From Simmondsia chinensis (lineage: Eukaryota > Streptophyta > Magnoliopsida > Caryophyllales > Simmondsiaceae): a stretch of 64,000 nucleotides of DNA. Below, piece after piece: positions 34,631 through 46,502 of the stretch. Both the position numbers and the translations under genes were made by a program. The notes below the pieces were generated by a model. That model ran no database searches, was not told the DNA's origin, and saw only the letters and a list, made by a program, of their open reading frames with translations. Every line of letters begins with the position of its first letter. Positions within the stretch are counted from its first letter, which is position 1. Location of the stretch: NCBI GenBank assembly GCA_018398585.1, contig JAGTTD010000001.1, forward strand, positions 8,558,501 through 8,622,500. The letters run 5' to 3'.

Positions 34631-34799
34631 ATGTTTCCAGGTTCGATACTCCACCGACGACACGCTCCTCAGGTTAGGGGTCCTTGAAAACCACCTCCTT
34701 TCAGGGTAGCCCCCCTAAAGGGGAAGGCTGTGTACATCCATCCTCTCAGACCTTGCGTATGCGGGAACTCTTATGGCATTGGGTCCGCCGTTGTTGTTG
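34631..34799 (+). mobile_element. SINE, plus strand, with 20-base TSD
   Basis: The 20-base sequence at 34611-34630 (tagatggtgtg..aactacac) recurs exactly at 34800-34819. The insert starts with ggttcgatactcc (tRNA-like B box, 34641-34653), continues into the Au-like body (gaaggctgtgtacatcc, gcgggaac, ggcattgggtc) and ends in TTG repeats (34788-34799). The A box is missing, so the copy is 5'-truncated. Same body family as the three SINEs at 12 kb, 18.8 kb and 19.5 kb but with a tRNA-type head. Confidence 0.82.
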
Positions 34800-34819
34800 T
34801 AGATGGTGTGTAACTACAC

Positions 34820-35762
34820 GTGCTAGCCCCCAAGCAAATCAAGATCAAATGGCCATGAAGGAGGAGCACCATAAAAGATTCATCTATTTGAACATATTTT
34901 TGCCAATTGAGGATTAATTGTATTATACTTTTTCCTTGCATACTCGTTACAAAAATAGCCTATCGTTTGAGGTTTGGCATCAATGAAGGAAATGCTTGCT
35001 CCTCTCCCATTCTCCTTTTTCTTGTTTTCATTTCAAACATAGTATCTAGGTTTAGGTTATTATCGATTAGTACCAACGTTCTCTTAGCCTTGTCTAAGGG
35101 ATGCTTCGATAGAAACCTAGATGAGCTTTAAAAATTAGTTGGTGAGCTATATAAAAAAGAGCCAGCAAGAGAGCCAAGTAATTGAGCAAAATTCAACGAA
35201 CTATAGAGCACAATGAGCAACAACAACAACAATGTTCGAATGAGCTTTAAGGAGATTGTATTGGATTTAGCAAATCAAGGAAAAAAAAAAAATTTATTCA
35301 ATCTCAATCTTCATCCACATCGGCATAGTCATCATCAATGCCGATAAGGAATTCCATGGGTACTCCTATTTCAGTAGTTAGCCCATCAAGCTATGCTATT
35401 GTCCCCCAAGTTCATCGCAAATTGTAGTGTCTATGCCTTGAGCACCAGGCATCGGCTGCTCTGAGTTGTTTTATCAACAATGTTTGTTGTACGCCGCACT
35501 ATAGTTACATTATCACACCAAGCCACAAGACCTAACTCATATGGCTTAAGCTCTAGCCCATTGTTTCATAGTCCTAGTGGCTCACGGTTTAGTTAGGCCT
35601 TAATTGGCTCCCTTCCATTTGGTGTCGTGAATAAGCCATGATGAAGCCCCTATGAACCACATGACAAGTCAATGATGTTATACACTTACATGCTAGATGT
35701 TTATCAGCAGGCCTAGTATAAGCCAGGCCCCTCCCAATAACACATAAGCTGGCAATACCAAC
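34820..35762. other. No gene recognised
   Basis: Mixed sequence with a short CAA microsatellite (35220-35232) and a few short open frames without family signature. It may be old retroelement interior. Confidence 0.35.
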
Positions 35763-36879
35763 TGTTAGGTGCTATTATTCAAAATTTTCACAAAATAACT
35801 TCAGTTAAAACAATTTATGCAAGACACTCGAAGTAACAAACAATAATAACTCATCTTAGATCTTGCCCAAATAGAACCAACTTATATTAGACCAGGACTG
35901 ATTACAACACAAATCACTCAACAAACCTCGAATACAACTCTAAACTCAAGAAAACAAACGAACTAGTTAAGTTAGAAGTATACCTCCCTTTGTGAACTTA
36001 AATCTCACCAAGATTTGCAAGTAAGAGAATCAAAACATCCAGTAAGGCTCTGGATTCTGCAAGAACAACAACGTTCGGACCCCACCGACCACGAACTGAG
36101 CAACACCAGCCACGAACAGACCTCCACCAGGGCGAACGAAGCACCACGACCACAAAATCACTTCGAACCAAGGCCCACGAGGCTGGAACCTTTGATTATT
36201 GGCTCAGAGGTTCGTATTTAGGGTTAGGGTTGCTAAGAGAGCCTTAGAGAATTAAAATCGCCAGAGAGAAAGGGGAGAGGAGGAGAATGACCAGCTGCTC
36301 TACCTCTCCAACCCTAAAACTCAGCATTTATAGCCCTCCAAGCTTCAATCCAGGTGAAACCCTAGACCTCATCACTACTGTCGATTTAAAATTGATCTAA
36401 CGGACACGACTTACCCACATAAAGCACAGCATGAGCCACAGATCTGGTGACACGCATAGAAGCACGAACGGCTAAGATCGGGAGGGCGAAGCTTCTCGAA
36501 GAAGCCTCGTTGGGAAAAACCCGAACGGGTCTCATTTTTGGGGAAGAGAGGAGATAAGGGTGAAGAAAATGAACAGCTGTACACCCCCTTTTTGAGCTTC
36601 ACGGGCAGCAGGAGTACAAAAACGGGCAGCTGAAATAGTACACGGGCAGCAATAGTACATGGCATAAAAGGTAATTAATACAATAAATAAGGGGCAATTT
36701 GGAAATTGCCTCAATATACCTAAATTCAAATTATCTCAAAGGCAAAACACAACATTTTTCATAATCCCTAAACATTAAGTGACGCATTTTATACTTATTT
36801 AATTTTTCAGCTTGTTTTAACTCAATTTAGGAAACTAATATTAAGACTGACCTAAGTTATATATTTACCAAGCACAACA
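35763..36879 (-). mobile_element. Solo LTR with perfect 5-base TSD
   Basis: The unit runs tgttaggtgc...gcacaaca and is flanked on both sides by ccaac (35758-35762 and 36880-36884). The minus strand has a TATA-like box (complement of 36327-36333, ctataaat), giving orientation, followed by a CT/GA-rich leader. A telobox-like ttagggttagggtt lies near 36218-36231. A single LTR with matching TSD on both sides means recombination between two LTRs removed the interior. Copia or Gypsy cannot be decided. Confidence 0.75.
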
Positions 36880-37077
36880 CCAACTTTTATTACAATTAGG
36901 GCAAATCAAATTTCCACATATTTCTACTCGCGATGTTAGAAGATGAGTTTATAAGTGCAAACAATTTTTCCATCTCGACCTTGTTTACATGAAAGTAAAG
37001 CTAGTGTCAATGACTATGGAAGGATTGGCCCATTCGTGGCATTGAACACTACATCTGACACCATGAACATGAAATTT

Positions 37078-37200
37078 TAATGGAGCCATATAAGACGACT
37101 TCTATTGAACATTTCGGTACAACCTATGCAGATCCTATGGTAGACCTCGTTTTATTAAAACAAACAGGTTTGGTTAAGGATTGTATTGACAGCTTAATCT
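37078..37200 (+). pseudogene. Possible Gypsy gag fragment
   Basis: A plus-strand frame reads EHFGTTYADPMVDLVLLKQTGLVKD, then a stop, which resembles the conserved retrotransposon gag segment (…DP…L..LKQTG.V..Y). Nothing around it confirms an element. The remainder of 36885-38845 is AT-rich and unassigned. Confidence 0.4.
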
Positions 37201-39439
37201 AGGCAAGGACCTTGGGATATGTTGTTACATAAGCGGTTAACATGAGGATACATGCACAACAGCCTATTTATTCCAACCCCGAACCTTACTCAATGTCGTG
37301 TGTAAAGCCAAACTATAAGAAGCAGACATTAACTCACAACATCCTCAGACCATCGCTAAAACAATGATTTTAGGGAAGGACTGTCTGACTCCAAGTGGCC
37401 TAGTGTTAGCATCTTTATGATCAGGAGCATTATGGTCACCGAGGCTGGAGAGGCCCCACAACGCACCTTAAGTAAATCGGTACCAAAAGACTTCAAGCCA
37501 ATGGGCTTTGCTGCTTTTGCGATGAATTCTTCGCATTTGTTTACTATTTAACAGTACTTAATTTACTAAATAAATATTGTTGCATTCCATAAATAAATAT
37601 ACTTATCCAAGAATTCTCATAACAATTCCACGAAAAATCGACCCCTCAATTAGATATTAATGAGAAAAATAACTTAAACTACTATTATTATATTTCTCAC
37701 AACTTTTCTTTAAGTCTTTGATTTTTCTTTTTGGAAAAAAATTTGTAATATGAAAAATATTTTTCTCGCATCAAATGTCAACGACATTCACTTGAAATAC
37801 TTTGGCAAAAGATTAAGAATTATTGAATACTCACAAATTCACTCAATGGGATATCTCTATGTAAGAAGAGACTATAGATTCTCTATTGAATCTTTATTCT
37901 CGCCACGCTTCATACTATCACCCAATAAACAGAAAATGTTGTCCACTATGAAAGACCTCATTTTTTAGTACATCAAAATGGTATACAATTATACGCTCAA
38001 GTTTAAGACATTCTTAGAATTTAGATTCATTGTATGACAACACAATATGAAAATTTTTTATTAGTTTAGAAATAAAAAAACTTTAGTGGTCTAGTCTAAT
38101 ATTTCAATTTTATTGATGAACACCAATATAATATTTTTGGATGTCTATTAACATGACCAATACAAGTCATTAGTTATATTGCACTAGAATCTTATCAAAT
38201 AAGTAATCCAAATTTAGGGTTATATTTTAGTACACCGATGTTTATAGAAAAAAATAAAAAGGCCCCTAATCTTTTCTATTTCTTTTTTTAGTAACCTAGA
38301 TTTTATTCATTTTAATAAATAGGACCCTCTCCAGTGTGATGACACTATATTCCAAAGAGAAAATTGATGTGGCATGTCACTTTAAATACCCACTAGAGAA
38401 CATTGATGAAAATAAATCAGAGGTTGACTCTCATACCAATTGTTGGGAAAAGACATGAATTTTTGTTGAAAAATAAACATTGACAAAAATAACTCTTTTA
38501 TTTAAAAAAAAAAAAGATAAAACCCCATTCCAAATCATTAGTACCCCTTCACTTTAATTGGTATTCAAAGTGACCGGCCACATCAAGAGGAGTATTTTTA
38601 TTAATATATTGTATTGGGTGTTTAAAGTGACTTACCAAGTCAACCTTCTCCCTAAAATATGATGTTATCAAGCTAATATTATGAAAAAAAATATGAAGTA
38701 CTAAAAAATAAATAAAAAAATTATCAAGGGCCTTTTAATTATTTTTAAAAATATTGAGATATTAAAATATAAATAACCTGCAAACTTATCATCCATCATG
38801 AACTCGTTTTCGACCACAAACTATTCTTTTAACTTAAATACACATTGTTAGCGTAAAAGGCCACGTTAAGGACCAGAAGTGAATGAAGACAATAAAATAA
38901 GGATTAAAGTAAGATAAATTAAGAAAGATGACACAAAAAAATTTTACGTGGAAAACCCTCAAATATAGAAGGAAAAACTACAGGCGACACAGGAGCAAAA
39001 ATCCACTACGGAAAATTTGAGAATACAAGAGTGTAATTGTGTTTCACCCACACTCCCTTGCTTAATATACCCTATCTCCTTCAAGCATTAAAATTGTAAT
39101 TTTATGGTACTGTAATTTTACACACGTCTAATTTCTTAGAGCTAATATTACTCTTTTGCTCACTTGCTCACTTGCTCACTCGCTTGCTTTCTTCATCAAG
39201 TGCAAAAGCCTCTATTTTTAGAAGGGGTATGATGGTTTGCAAAGTGTGAAAATGAGTTGTAGATTGTTGTCATTTGAATATCCTTGCTTGGGTGAGTTCA
39301 ACATACATGTTTAAGCCCACAAAATGAGAAAATTTCTAGCAAAGTTTGACAAGTAATTTGACAAGCATAATGTTTTTGACTTTGAGGCCATCATTGATTA
39401 ATCTTGAGGTTAGCAGTGACTTTGGTGCAAATATCAACA

Positions 39440-41089
39440 TATCTCCACCTTAGGTCAAATTCGTGGAATACTCCTTTATCACCAATAAGCCCTTAAGGCA
39501 ACATCTAATTGTTGTGAAGACCAATTATTTGAACTTGGATACTGGAACAGGTTTTGTCAACGTATAAATGGCTTCTTTAATACCTTCTGTAGCAGCAATA
39601 TATTCTTCTTTAGTTGAAGACAAAGCTATAACAAACTGTAAACTGGCTTTCCATCTGCTAGCAGAATAACATAGGGTAAAGATATAACCAGAAAGAGACC
39701 TTCTTCGTTACAAATTACCTCCATAATTAGAATGTAAATAGCCAATCATGTTGCTATGTGTCACCTTGTTCTTATCAAACACAAGACCTGCATTTGTTGT
39801 GCCTTTCAAATATTGAGATATTCATTTCACAACTTGCAAGTGTTTTTTACTAGGATTGCTCATATATCTGTTGACAACACTTAGCATGTGAAAGATATGG
39901 TCTAGTACATACCATTGCATAAATGAGGCTGCCAACTACACTAAAGTATGCTACATGTGACATGTAGTCAATAGCTTCCTCTCTCTTTCGTGAACGGTTA
40001 GCTGGTAATCTGACTTGTGCAACTAATGGAGTGCTAATTGGCTTGCAATTCTGCATGTTGAAAATCTGCAAAATTTTCTTGATATAACTGCCTTGATCCA
40101 ACAACAATTTTACAGCGTATCAGATTCTCTGAATTTTCATACTAAGAATTTTCTTTATTGCACCAAGATCTTTCATCTCAAACTCACTTTTGAATAAGGT
40201 CTTCTTGTCGTTAGTTGCATACTTATCACGTGCTACAATTAACATATAGTCTACATAAAGCAACATATAGACAAAGAATCCATTGGAAGTTTCTTGTGAT
40301 AAACACGATTATTATACTGACTTCTGGTATATCCATGCCAAATCATGAAGGAATCAAATGTTTTATACCACTATCTGGGAGACTGCTTCAATTTATACAA
40401 GGAACTTTTCAGACAGCAAACATGATCTTCTTTACCTTCTAGAACAAAACCTATGGACAGCTGCAATATATCTCTTCTTCAAGCTCACCATAAAGAAAAT
40501 CAGTTTTAACATATAGTTGCTCCAATTCTAGGTCAAGTAAAGTAACTAAGCAAGTAACACGAATAGAAGGGCGTCTAACAACAGGAGAGAAAACTTCATT
40601 ATAATCGATCCCTTACCGTTGTGTGTAGCCCTTGGCTACTAAGCATGTTGTATATCTTGTGTGTTCATTGCCCAATGTTCCTTCCTTCTTCTTGTAAATC
40701 CACTTACAACCCACAATTTTCTGTCCTTTGGGACATTTTTCAAAAAGCTCCCAAGTTTTATTTTTATGAAGAAATTCAAGTTCTTCATGCATTGCAACAA
40801 TCCACTTTTTAGAATCTTAATGGGAAATAGTGTTAGAATAAGTCACAGGCTCACCACCATCAATTGTTTCTTCGGCAATGAATGTAGCATAAGCGACAAG
40901 ATTTGTTTCCTTATATCGCTCGGATTGTATAATTACTCTCTGTGCTCTATGCTTGGCAATGCTATATCCTTCATCTTGAGGAGCTTCTTATGGATCAATA
41001 TCATTAGGAGCAATCTGCCCTGGGCTGACTCATTCAAAGAAGAGGACATATTTGGCAATGTAAAAACATCAAGTTTTAGCTCCACCTTA
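39440..41089 (-). pseudogene. Copia RT and RNase H remnant (outer element)
   Basis: The frame at 39850-40107 has SYIKKILQIFNMQNCKPISTPL and LIYAMVCTRPYLSHA, the RT C-terminal region; the RT active-site region lies near 40220-40280 but is degraded. RNase H follows to the purine tract. The other side of the interrupted pol resumes beyond 44337. Confidence 0.65.
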
Positions 41090-44000
41090 TTGGAATTTGT
41101 GTCCTAGAAAACTCAATTAATTAGCTTTAAATATTAACTAAATTGAATTGTTTTATTTATTAATTTATTATTTGATTATATTTTACAAATCTTGTTCTAT
41201 GGACGTAGTCTAAGATGACATGTCGGATTTGGTTTAAATGGTCAATGAGATTAAGCCATAGATAGACTTAAATCAAATAAGTGATATGTTGTCAAAGTAT
41301 GTGTTTTTAATCGATGGTGAGTTTGGACAACTTATCTGATAAGACTATAACACGATACTTTAGATGGCTTGTCTTGGTCATATGGGTAGGGATCAAAAGT
41401 ATTATATTAGCGTTGTCTATATGACTGTAACACTGAGTAGAACCACCTGAATTATTTATTTCTTAATTACTATCAGAAATAATTAATTCTGTAAGAGGAT
41501 AACTCTAAATCTAGGAAACAGTCTAAACTCGTGCATGGATTGTTCGTTGCTTTGATGTGCTAAAAGGATTAGTCAAAGTGCATCGACTTGAATCTTATGT
41601 GCGTTAGGTATAGCGGGACCAGTTGTTTTACATGGAATCCACTGTCACTAACTTGATAAAGATGTCCCCTTAGTTTATTGGCAAGCATACAAACAGATTT
41701 TAGAATCTTTGGCCAAAGTATTCCATATGTTTGTCATTTGGAATTAATACAAAAATTGTTTTTGTATTATTGAGTTGATCGAGAAGGGCGAGTTGGAAAC
41801 TACGGCGAGAGATGTGAGAAAAGTAATGATAGTAGTTAAAATTATTTTTTCTCTTGGATATCTACTAGAGGGGTTGATTTTCGTATTAAAAATTATTTGA
41901 TAAATTCTTGAGAATATATTTGATTCTAGAGTGCAGTAAAACTTATTTAGTGGAATTAAATTCTACTAACTATTAATCAATTGTTATCATGAGCTGATAA
42001 TCATATTTGAACCATTTGGAACTAAAGTTACATTATGCGTAAGGTCTCTTCTCAAGGCTCAACTTAAGCACTGTTTGAAAATATTTAAATTGAATCCATA
42101 AGATGAATTATTTGTTCATAAGATGAATAAAATAATTTTGCTAAACATAATTCATAAGATGAATAAATGTATTTCACCAAATAATATTCATTAGATGAAT
42201 TTTATAAATATACGAATTTAAACAAAAAAAGGGAAAAACGCGCATATACAGGTCATCAACCGAGCCTAACGAAATCGACCAATCGTTGAGCGAAATGTGT
42301 CGCTCCATGATTGGCTAAGCATGTTGAGGGATGGCAATTCATTTACACGCGTTGAGCCAGTAGGATGTCGCCACATGGCATGTTCTGACCGGGGCAAAAG
42401 TAATGCGCGTTCTTCTGCTTGATGATGTCGTTTTGTTTTAAATGAAAATGCATTATTTATTTATTTATATTTTAGCTAATCCCACATCCGTTTTTTTGAA
42501 GTATTTTTTCTACCAAGACCTAATATAAATAGGGGTCTTGGGAACTCAATTTAGTATCTGAAAATTTTCTGAAAAATAAAATTTTTTGACAAATTAAAAA
42601 GGAGGAATTTCTCCCTGAAATTCTTTTTAATAAATATTTTTGGGAGATCACACTCCCGGTGCTAGAAAATGTCATTGCAAAGAAGACCTTGAGGTGTCTA
42701 GATATCTTCTTCAAATTTCAAATCTTTAAGTCAGAGCTGGGATTCACGCTCCAAGTTTGTTTTAGTTAAATATTTGATATTTAATTTATTTTCCTTTATT
42801 TTGTCAATTCTACATACCATAATTATATTTGTTTTATTTGATGCTTTTTGTTTGTCATATTATGAACCTTTTAGAGTAAGATATAGATTTAATCAAATAG
42901 TCTAATTAGGTCAAGGTTTTAGATTTAAAATTAAGAATTTTATATTATTTTTCTGCTGCACACGTTCTAGGAAAATATTTTTAAAATATGTTCCTGACAA
43001 TTGGTGTCAGAGTTAACTCTTAATATGTTTATAATTGACATTAAAAATATCAGGTGATAAAATTGAAGTATGTAAAATTACAAAAAGTATGAAATTAGGA
43101 ATTTCATTAAAGGAAAAACAAAATCTTGAATATTGTTATTAAAGAGTTTAATAACAAGATTCAAGATTCATTAAACTTTTAAATTATTTGAAATTTTAGA
43201 TGAGCTATGATTCAATGAAGGAGAGTAATTCTAAATCGGATCTAATGGATTAGATGTTCAAAGAGTTGAACGATTTAGATAATTAATCTAATATAATTAG
43301 ATTTTGATCCAAGGTGTGAAATATTCAATTGTTGAATATTTTATGATAATCCAAAACAAAGAATATCTAATATGATTAGAAAATTCAAAAGTTGAATTAT
43401 TTGAAAGGAAAATTCTCGTAGTGTATGTAATGAGATTAGATGACATAGGTTGGATAATAAAAGGAATCTAATAGGATTAGGGTTTTATTTAATAGTGAAG
43501 TAAAATTTAGAGTATGATTCTAATATTGATTATGAGATAATAAAACATAAAAGAAAGATCCTATTCTAATATTGATTATGAGATAATAAAACATAAAAGA
43601 AAGATCCTCCATTTAAAATATCAAGTGGGAGCGAGATACAAGAGTTGCTTCCTCACAGTCTCCATTGCCAGTAATAGTATAGTGGATATGCACTAGGAGT
43701 TTGTCGCGGAATACAGGGTTAGACTTTTTTATGATAGGTAGAGTTATGGGAAAGCAGATGCGGCTACACTGACATGAAGTATCTTGTTTACTTGTACTAA
43801 TATCTAGGTAATAGTATACACTTGACTAGGATAGTATATTAGTCTCCTAAGTAGCATTGTGATACTGTCTTAGAGATCAAGGAAGAAACGGTGAGTTGAT
43901 TATATTTAGAAAACATATAAATTGAGAATAGTTCTCACTTTACTGATAATTCGTTACGCCACTCGCCCATGGAGTAACGGGTAGATTAGTTAGCTCATTA

Positions 44001-44337
44001 TTGCACACATACAAAAATGGTCAGGTGGATTCCATGCTTTTTTTGTTGCTAAAATTAATAAAAGGTTCACAAGACTCAAAGTATCAAGTGGACGAGCTTC
44101 TAAATGAATTCTCATGGCCTCCGTTACCAATATAGCAGTATAAGTAGGTGGACGCAACTCCCTGAGGAGGGCATTCATTTGTAGAATTCAAGGTTAGATC
44201 TCTTATGATAGATTGAAGTGCAGGAAAAATGAGTGTGACCACGCCGATGTGGAGTACCTCGTGGACTTGTATGGATGTTGAGGTAGCAGTTTACACTTGA
44301 TATTTTAGGGAAATATTTTTGAAATGTGTTCCAGACA
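41090..44337 (+). mobile_element. Nested LTR element with very long LTR, non-autonomous
   Basis: The 7-base cacctta flanks it (41083-41089 and 44338-44344). A long 5' LTR (41090-42999, ttggaatttgtg...cctgaca) has a TATA box (tataaatag, about 42526-42534) and is followed by ttggtgtcagag (43001-43012), an initiator-Met-like primer-binding site with one change. The last 50 bases before 44338 repeat the LTR end (gaaatatttttgaaatgtgttcc), so the 3' LTR is mostly gone. The interior (43013-44285) has no gag or pol; it contains a 46-base perfect tandem duplication and two diverged copies of a block of about 400 bases. Confidence 0.6.
43517..43608. repeat. Perfect 46-base tandem duplication
   Basis: The unit starting attctaatattgattatg occupies 43517-43562 and again 43563-43608 without a mismatch, so the duplication is recent or an assembly artefact. 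Confidence 0.9.
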
Positions 44338-45366
44338 CACCTTACCGCCAACATCCTTGAAATTATCTGCGTTAATGGGAGAGGAAGAAGAAAATTCTTT
44401 CTTTGGTTGGAGCATAGACAACTCATCAAAAGTAACATCCCTGCTAGTAATAAATTTAGGTAATTTAGGATCAAGAGATCACAACCCTTATCCTTTCACC
44501 CCAGATGAATACCCAAGGAAAATGCATTTTTTAGCTCGTGGTTCTAATTTACTATCATTAACATGTACATAGGCAGCGCATCTGAAAAGTTTCAAATTGG
44601 AGTAATTCACAGGGTTACCTGACCACATCTAGTATGGAATTTTAAAATTGAGCAATGAGTGTGGAGGGCGGTTAACGATGTAGCATTTTGTGGAAACAGC
44701 TTCCATAAGAAATTCCTTTAACAGACCAGTGTTAGAGAGCATTAAACAAGCTCCCTCTAGGAAAGTTCTATTCATGCATTCTACAACACCATTTTGTTGT
44801 GGTCTACCACCATTGTGCAGTGTTTGACAATACCTTCATTTTCGTAAAAAAGTATTGAAATCTAATAAACAAAACTCTAAACCATTATCTCTTCTGAAGC
44901 GTTTAATTTTCTTGCCAGTCTGATTTTCAATCATAACTTTCTTCTTGAAAATGGGGAAAGCGTCATTCTTTTGCTTCAGAAAATAAACTCAGACAAATCT
45001 CGAATAATCTTTGATAAAAGTATGCAAGTATCATTCACTACCTTTAGATGCAACTCGAGAAGGACCCCAAAGATCTGAATGGACATCATCAAGGGTACCT
45101 TTAGTTTGTGTATTCCTTAGATGAAACTCACCCTTTTTCGCTTTTTGAAAACACAGTGTTCATAAAAATGAATATTTCTAGTAGTTTGCCCACTAAGAAG
45201 ACCCTGCGTACTCAACATAGCCTTGCCACAATCAATCATGTGACCAAGACGCATGTGCAATAATGTGGTGATGTGTGAGCCAAACAAAGAGGATGAAGAA
45301 ATGGCTATACTTCAAGTCACAGTAGAACCTTGCAAGACATAAAATACCATATTGATCAGCCTTCAT
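44338..45366 (-). pseudogene. Copia integrase remnant (outer element)
   Basis: Minus-strand patches include PQQNGVVECMNRTFLEGA (about 44745-44805), and regions fitting the integrase core and C-terminal part. Stops and frame changes are frequent. The pol gene is cut at 44338 by the nested element. Confidence 0.6.
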
Positions 45367-46502
45367 TTAAAGAAGTGCACCTTTTTTAACCTTCATGACT
45401 CCATCTTCAGCTGAATATTTGCACCCATTGGCTTCAAGGGTACCTAAAGAAATGAGGTTCCTCTTCAAATCCAAAATATGCCTAACATTGATAAGGTTTC
45501 CGACAACGCCATCATGAGTCTTAATTTTGACTGTCCCGATAACAAGAACTTTGCATTGAACATTATTACCCATCAAAAGAACTCCATAATCAACAAATTT
45601 GTAAGTGGAGAACCATCCTTTATGAGGACACTTAAGGTAAGAATAGCTAGAATCAAGGTTCCATTCATTATTTGATCTCGTTCCAGTATCAATAACGAGG
45701 AGGACATCACCATCAGAGTTACCCTTTGCAACTTTAGCGTTGGTAGATTTTCCAAGCCTTTTCTGGTTATCGTCTTTATTTTGCTTTTTTTTTTAATTGG
45801 TAACATTCATCAATTACATGGCCTTTCTTCTTACAATAATGACAATATTTATTAATATTTTTGCCTTTTGATTATGATCTGGGTTATTTTCTGCCACTGT
45901 TAGGAGCTTCTCTTGAGATCTCCCTCTCACAACAAGTCCTTCTATCTTACCATCCCTGCTAAGATGACCATGCTCATCATAGTTCTCTTTGGGAAGTTAG
46001 ACTTAACATCTTCAAAGAAAATAGTATCCCGATTGCAATAAAGCATTATGTTCTTAAAGTGTTTATATAAGGGAGGCACTGAGCAAAGTAAAAGAAAGGC
46101 CTTATCCATATCATTTTCCTTTTCATCAAGGTGTAATAAATCAATAATAATGGAATTAAACTCATCAAGGTGAGATTGAATGGGTGTACCTTCTGCCATT
46201 TGTATTTAGAGGCGTTCCTTCAGGTAAAGTTTGTTTGCGAGATTTTTGGTCATGTAGAGTGACTTTAATTTGACCAACAGTTCAGTTGTGGTTCTGGCAT
46301 GATTGACTTCTCGTATAACCTCTTTCGATAGGCACAAGTAGCTCTTTCTACTCTTCATCTATCATTGTGGTTGGCGTTTTCATTTTACCAAATATGGCTT
46401 TCTAACTCCAGCTTGTGTCAAAACAACTAGCATTTAAATTTGCCACATGCTAAAATTGATTTTGACATCAAATTTCTCGATATCAAATTTTGTTTCCTCC
46501 AT
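45367..46502 (-). pseudogene. Copia gag and protease (outer element)
   Basis: The start ATG is at about 46502-46500 (METKFDIEKFD-like wording, seen as TKFDIEKFDVKINFSMW), exactly where the nested element inserted. Gag text SHLDEFNSIIIDLLHLDEKEND follows, then zinc knuckle CHYCKKKGHVIDEC (45797-45850), protease-like LDSSYSYLKCPHKGWF and the protease-integrase linker MGNNVQCKVLVIGTVKIKTHDG and DLKRNLISLGTLEANG. Frame changes separate the blocks. The wording is that of the Tork/Tnt1 lineage. Confidence 0.72.
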
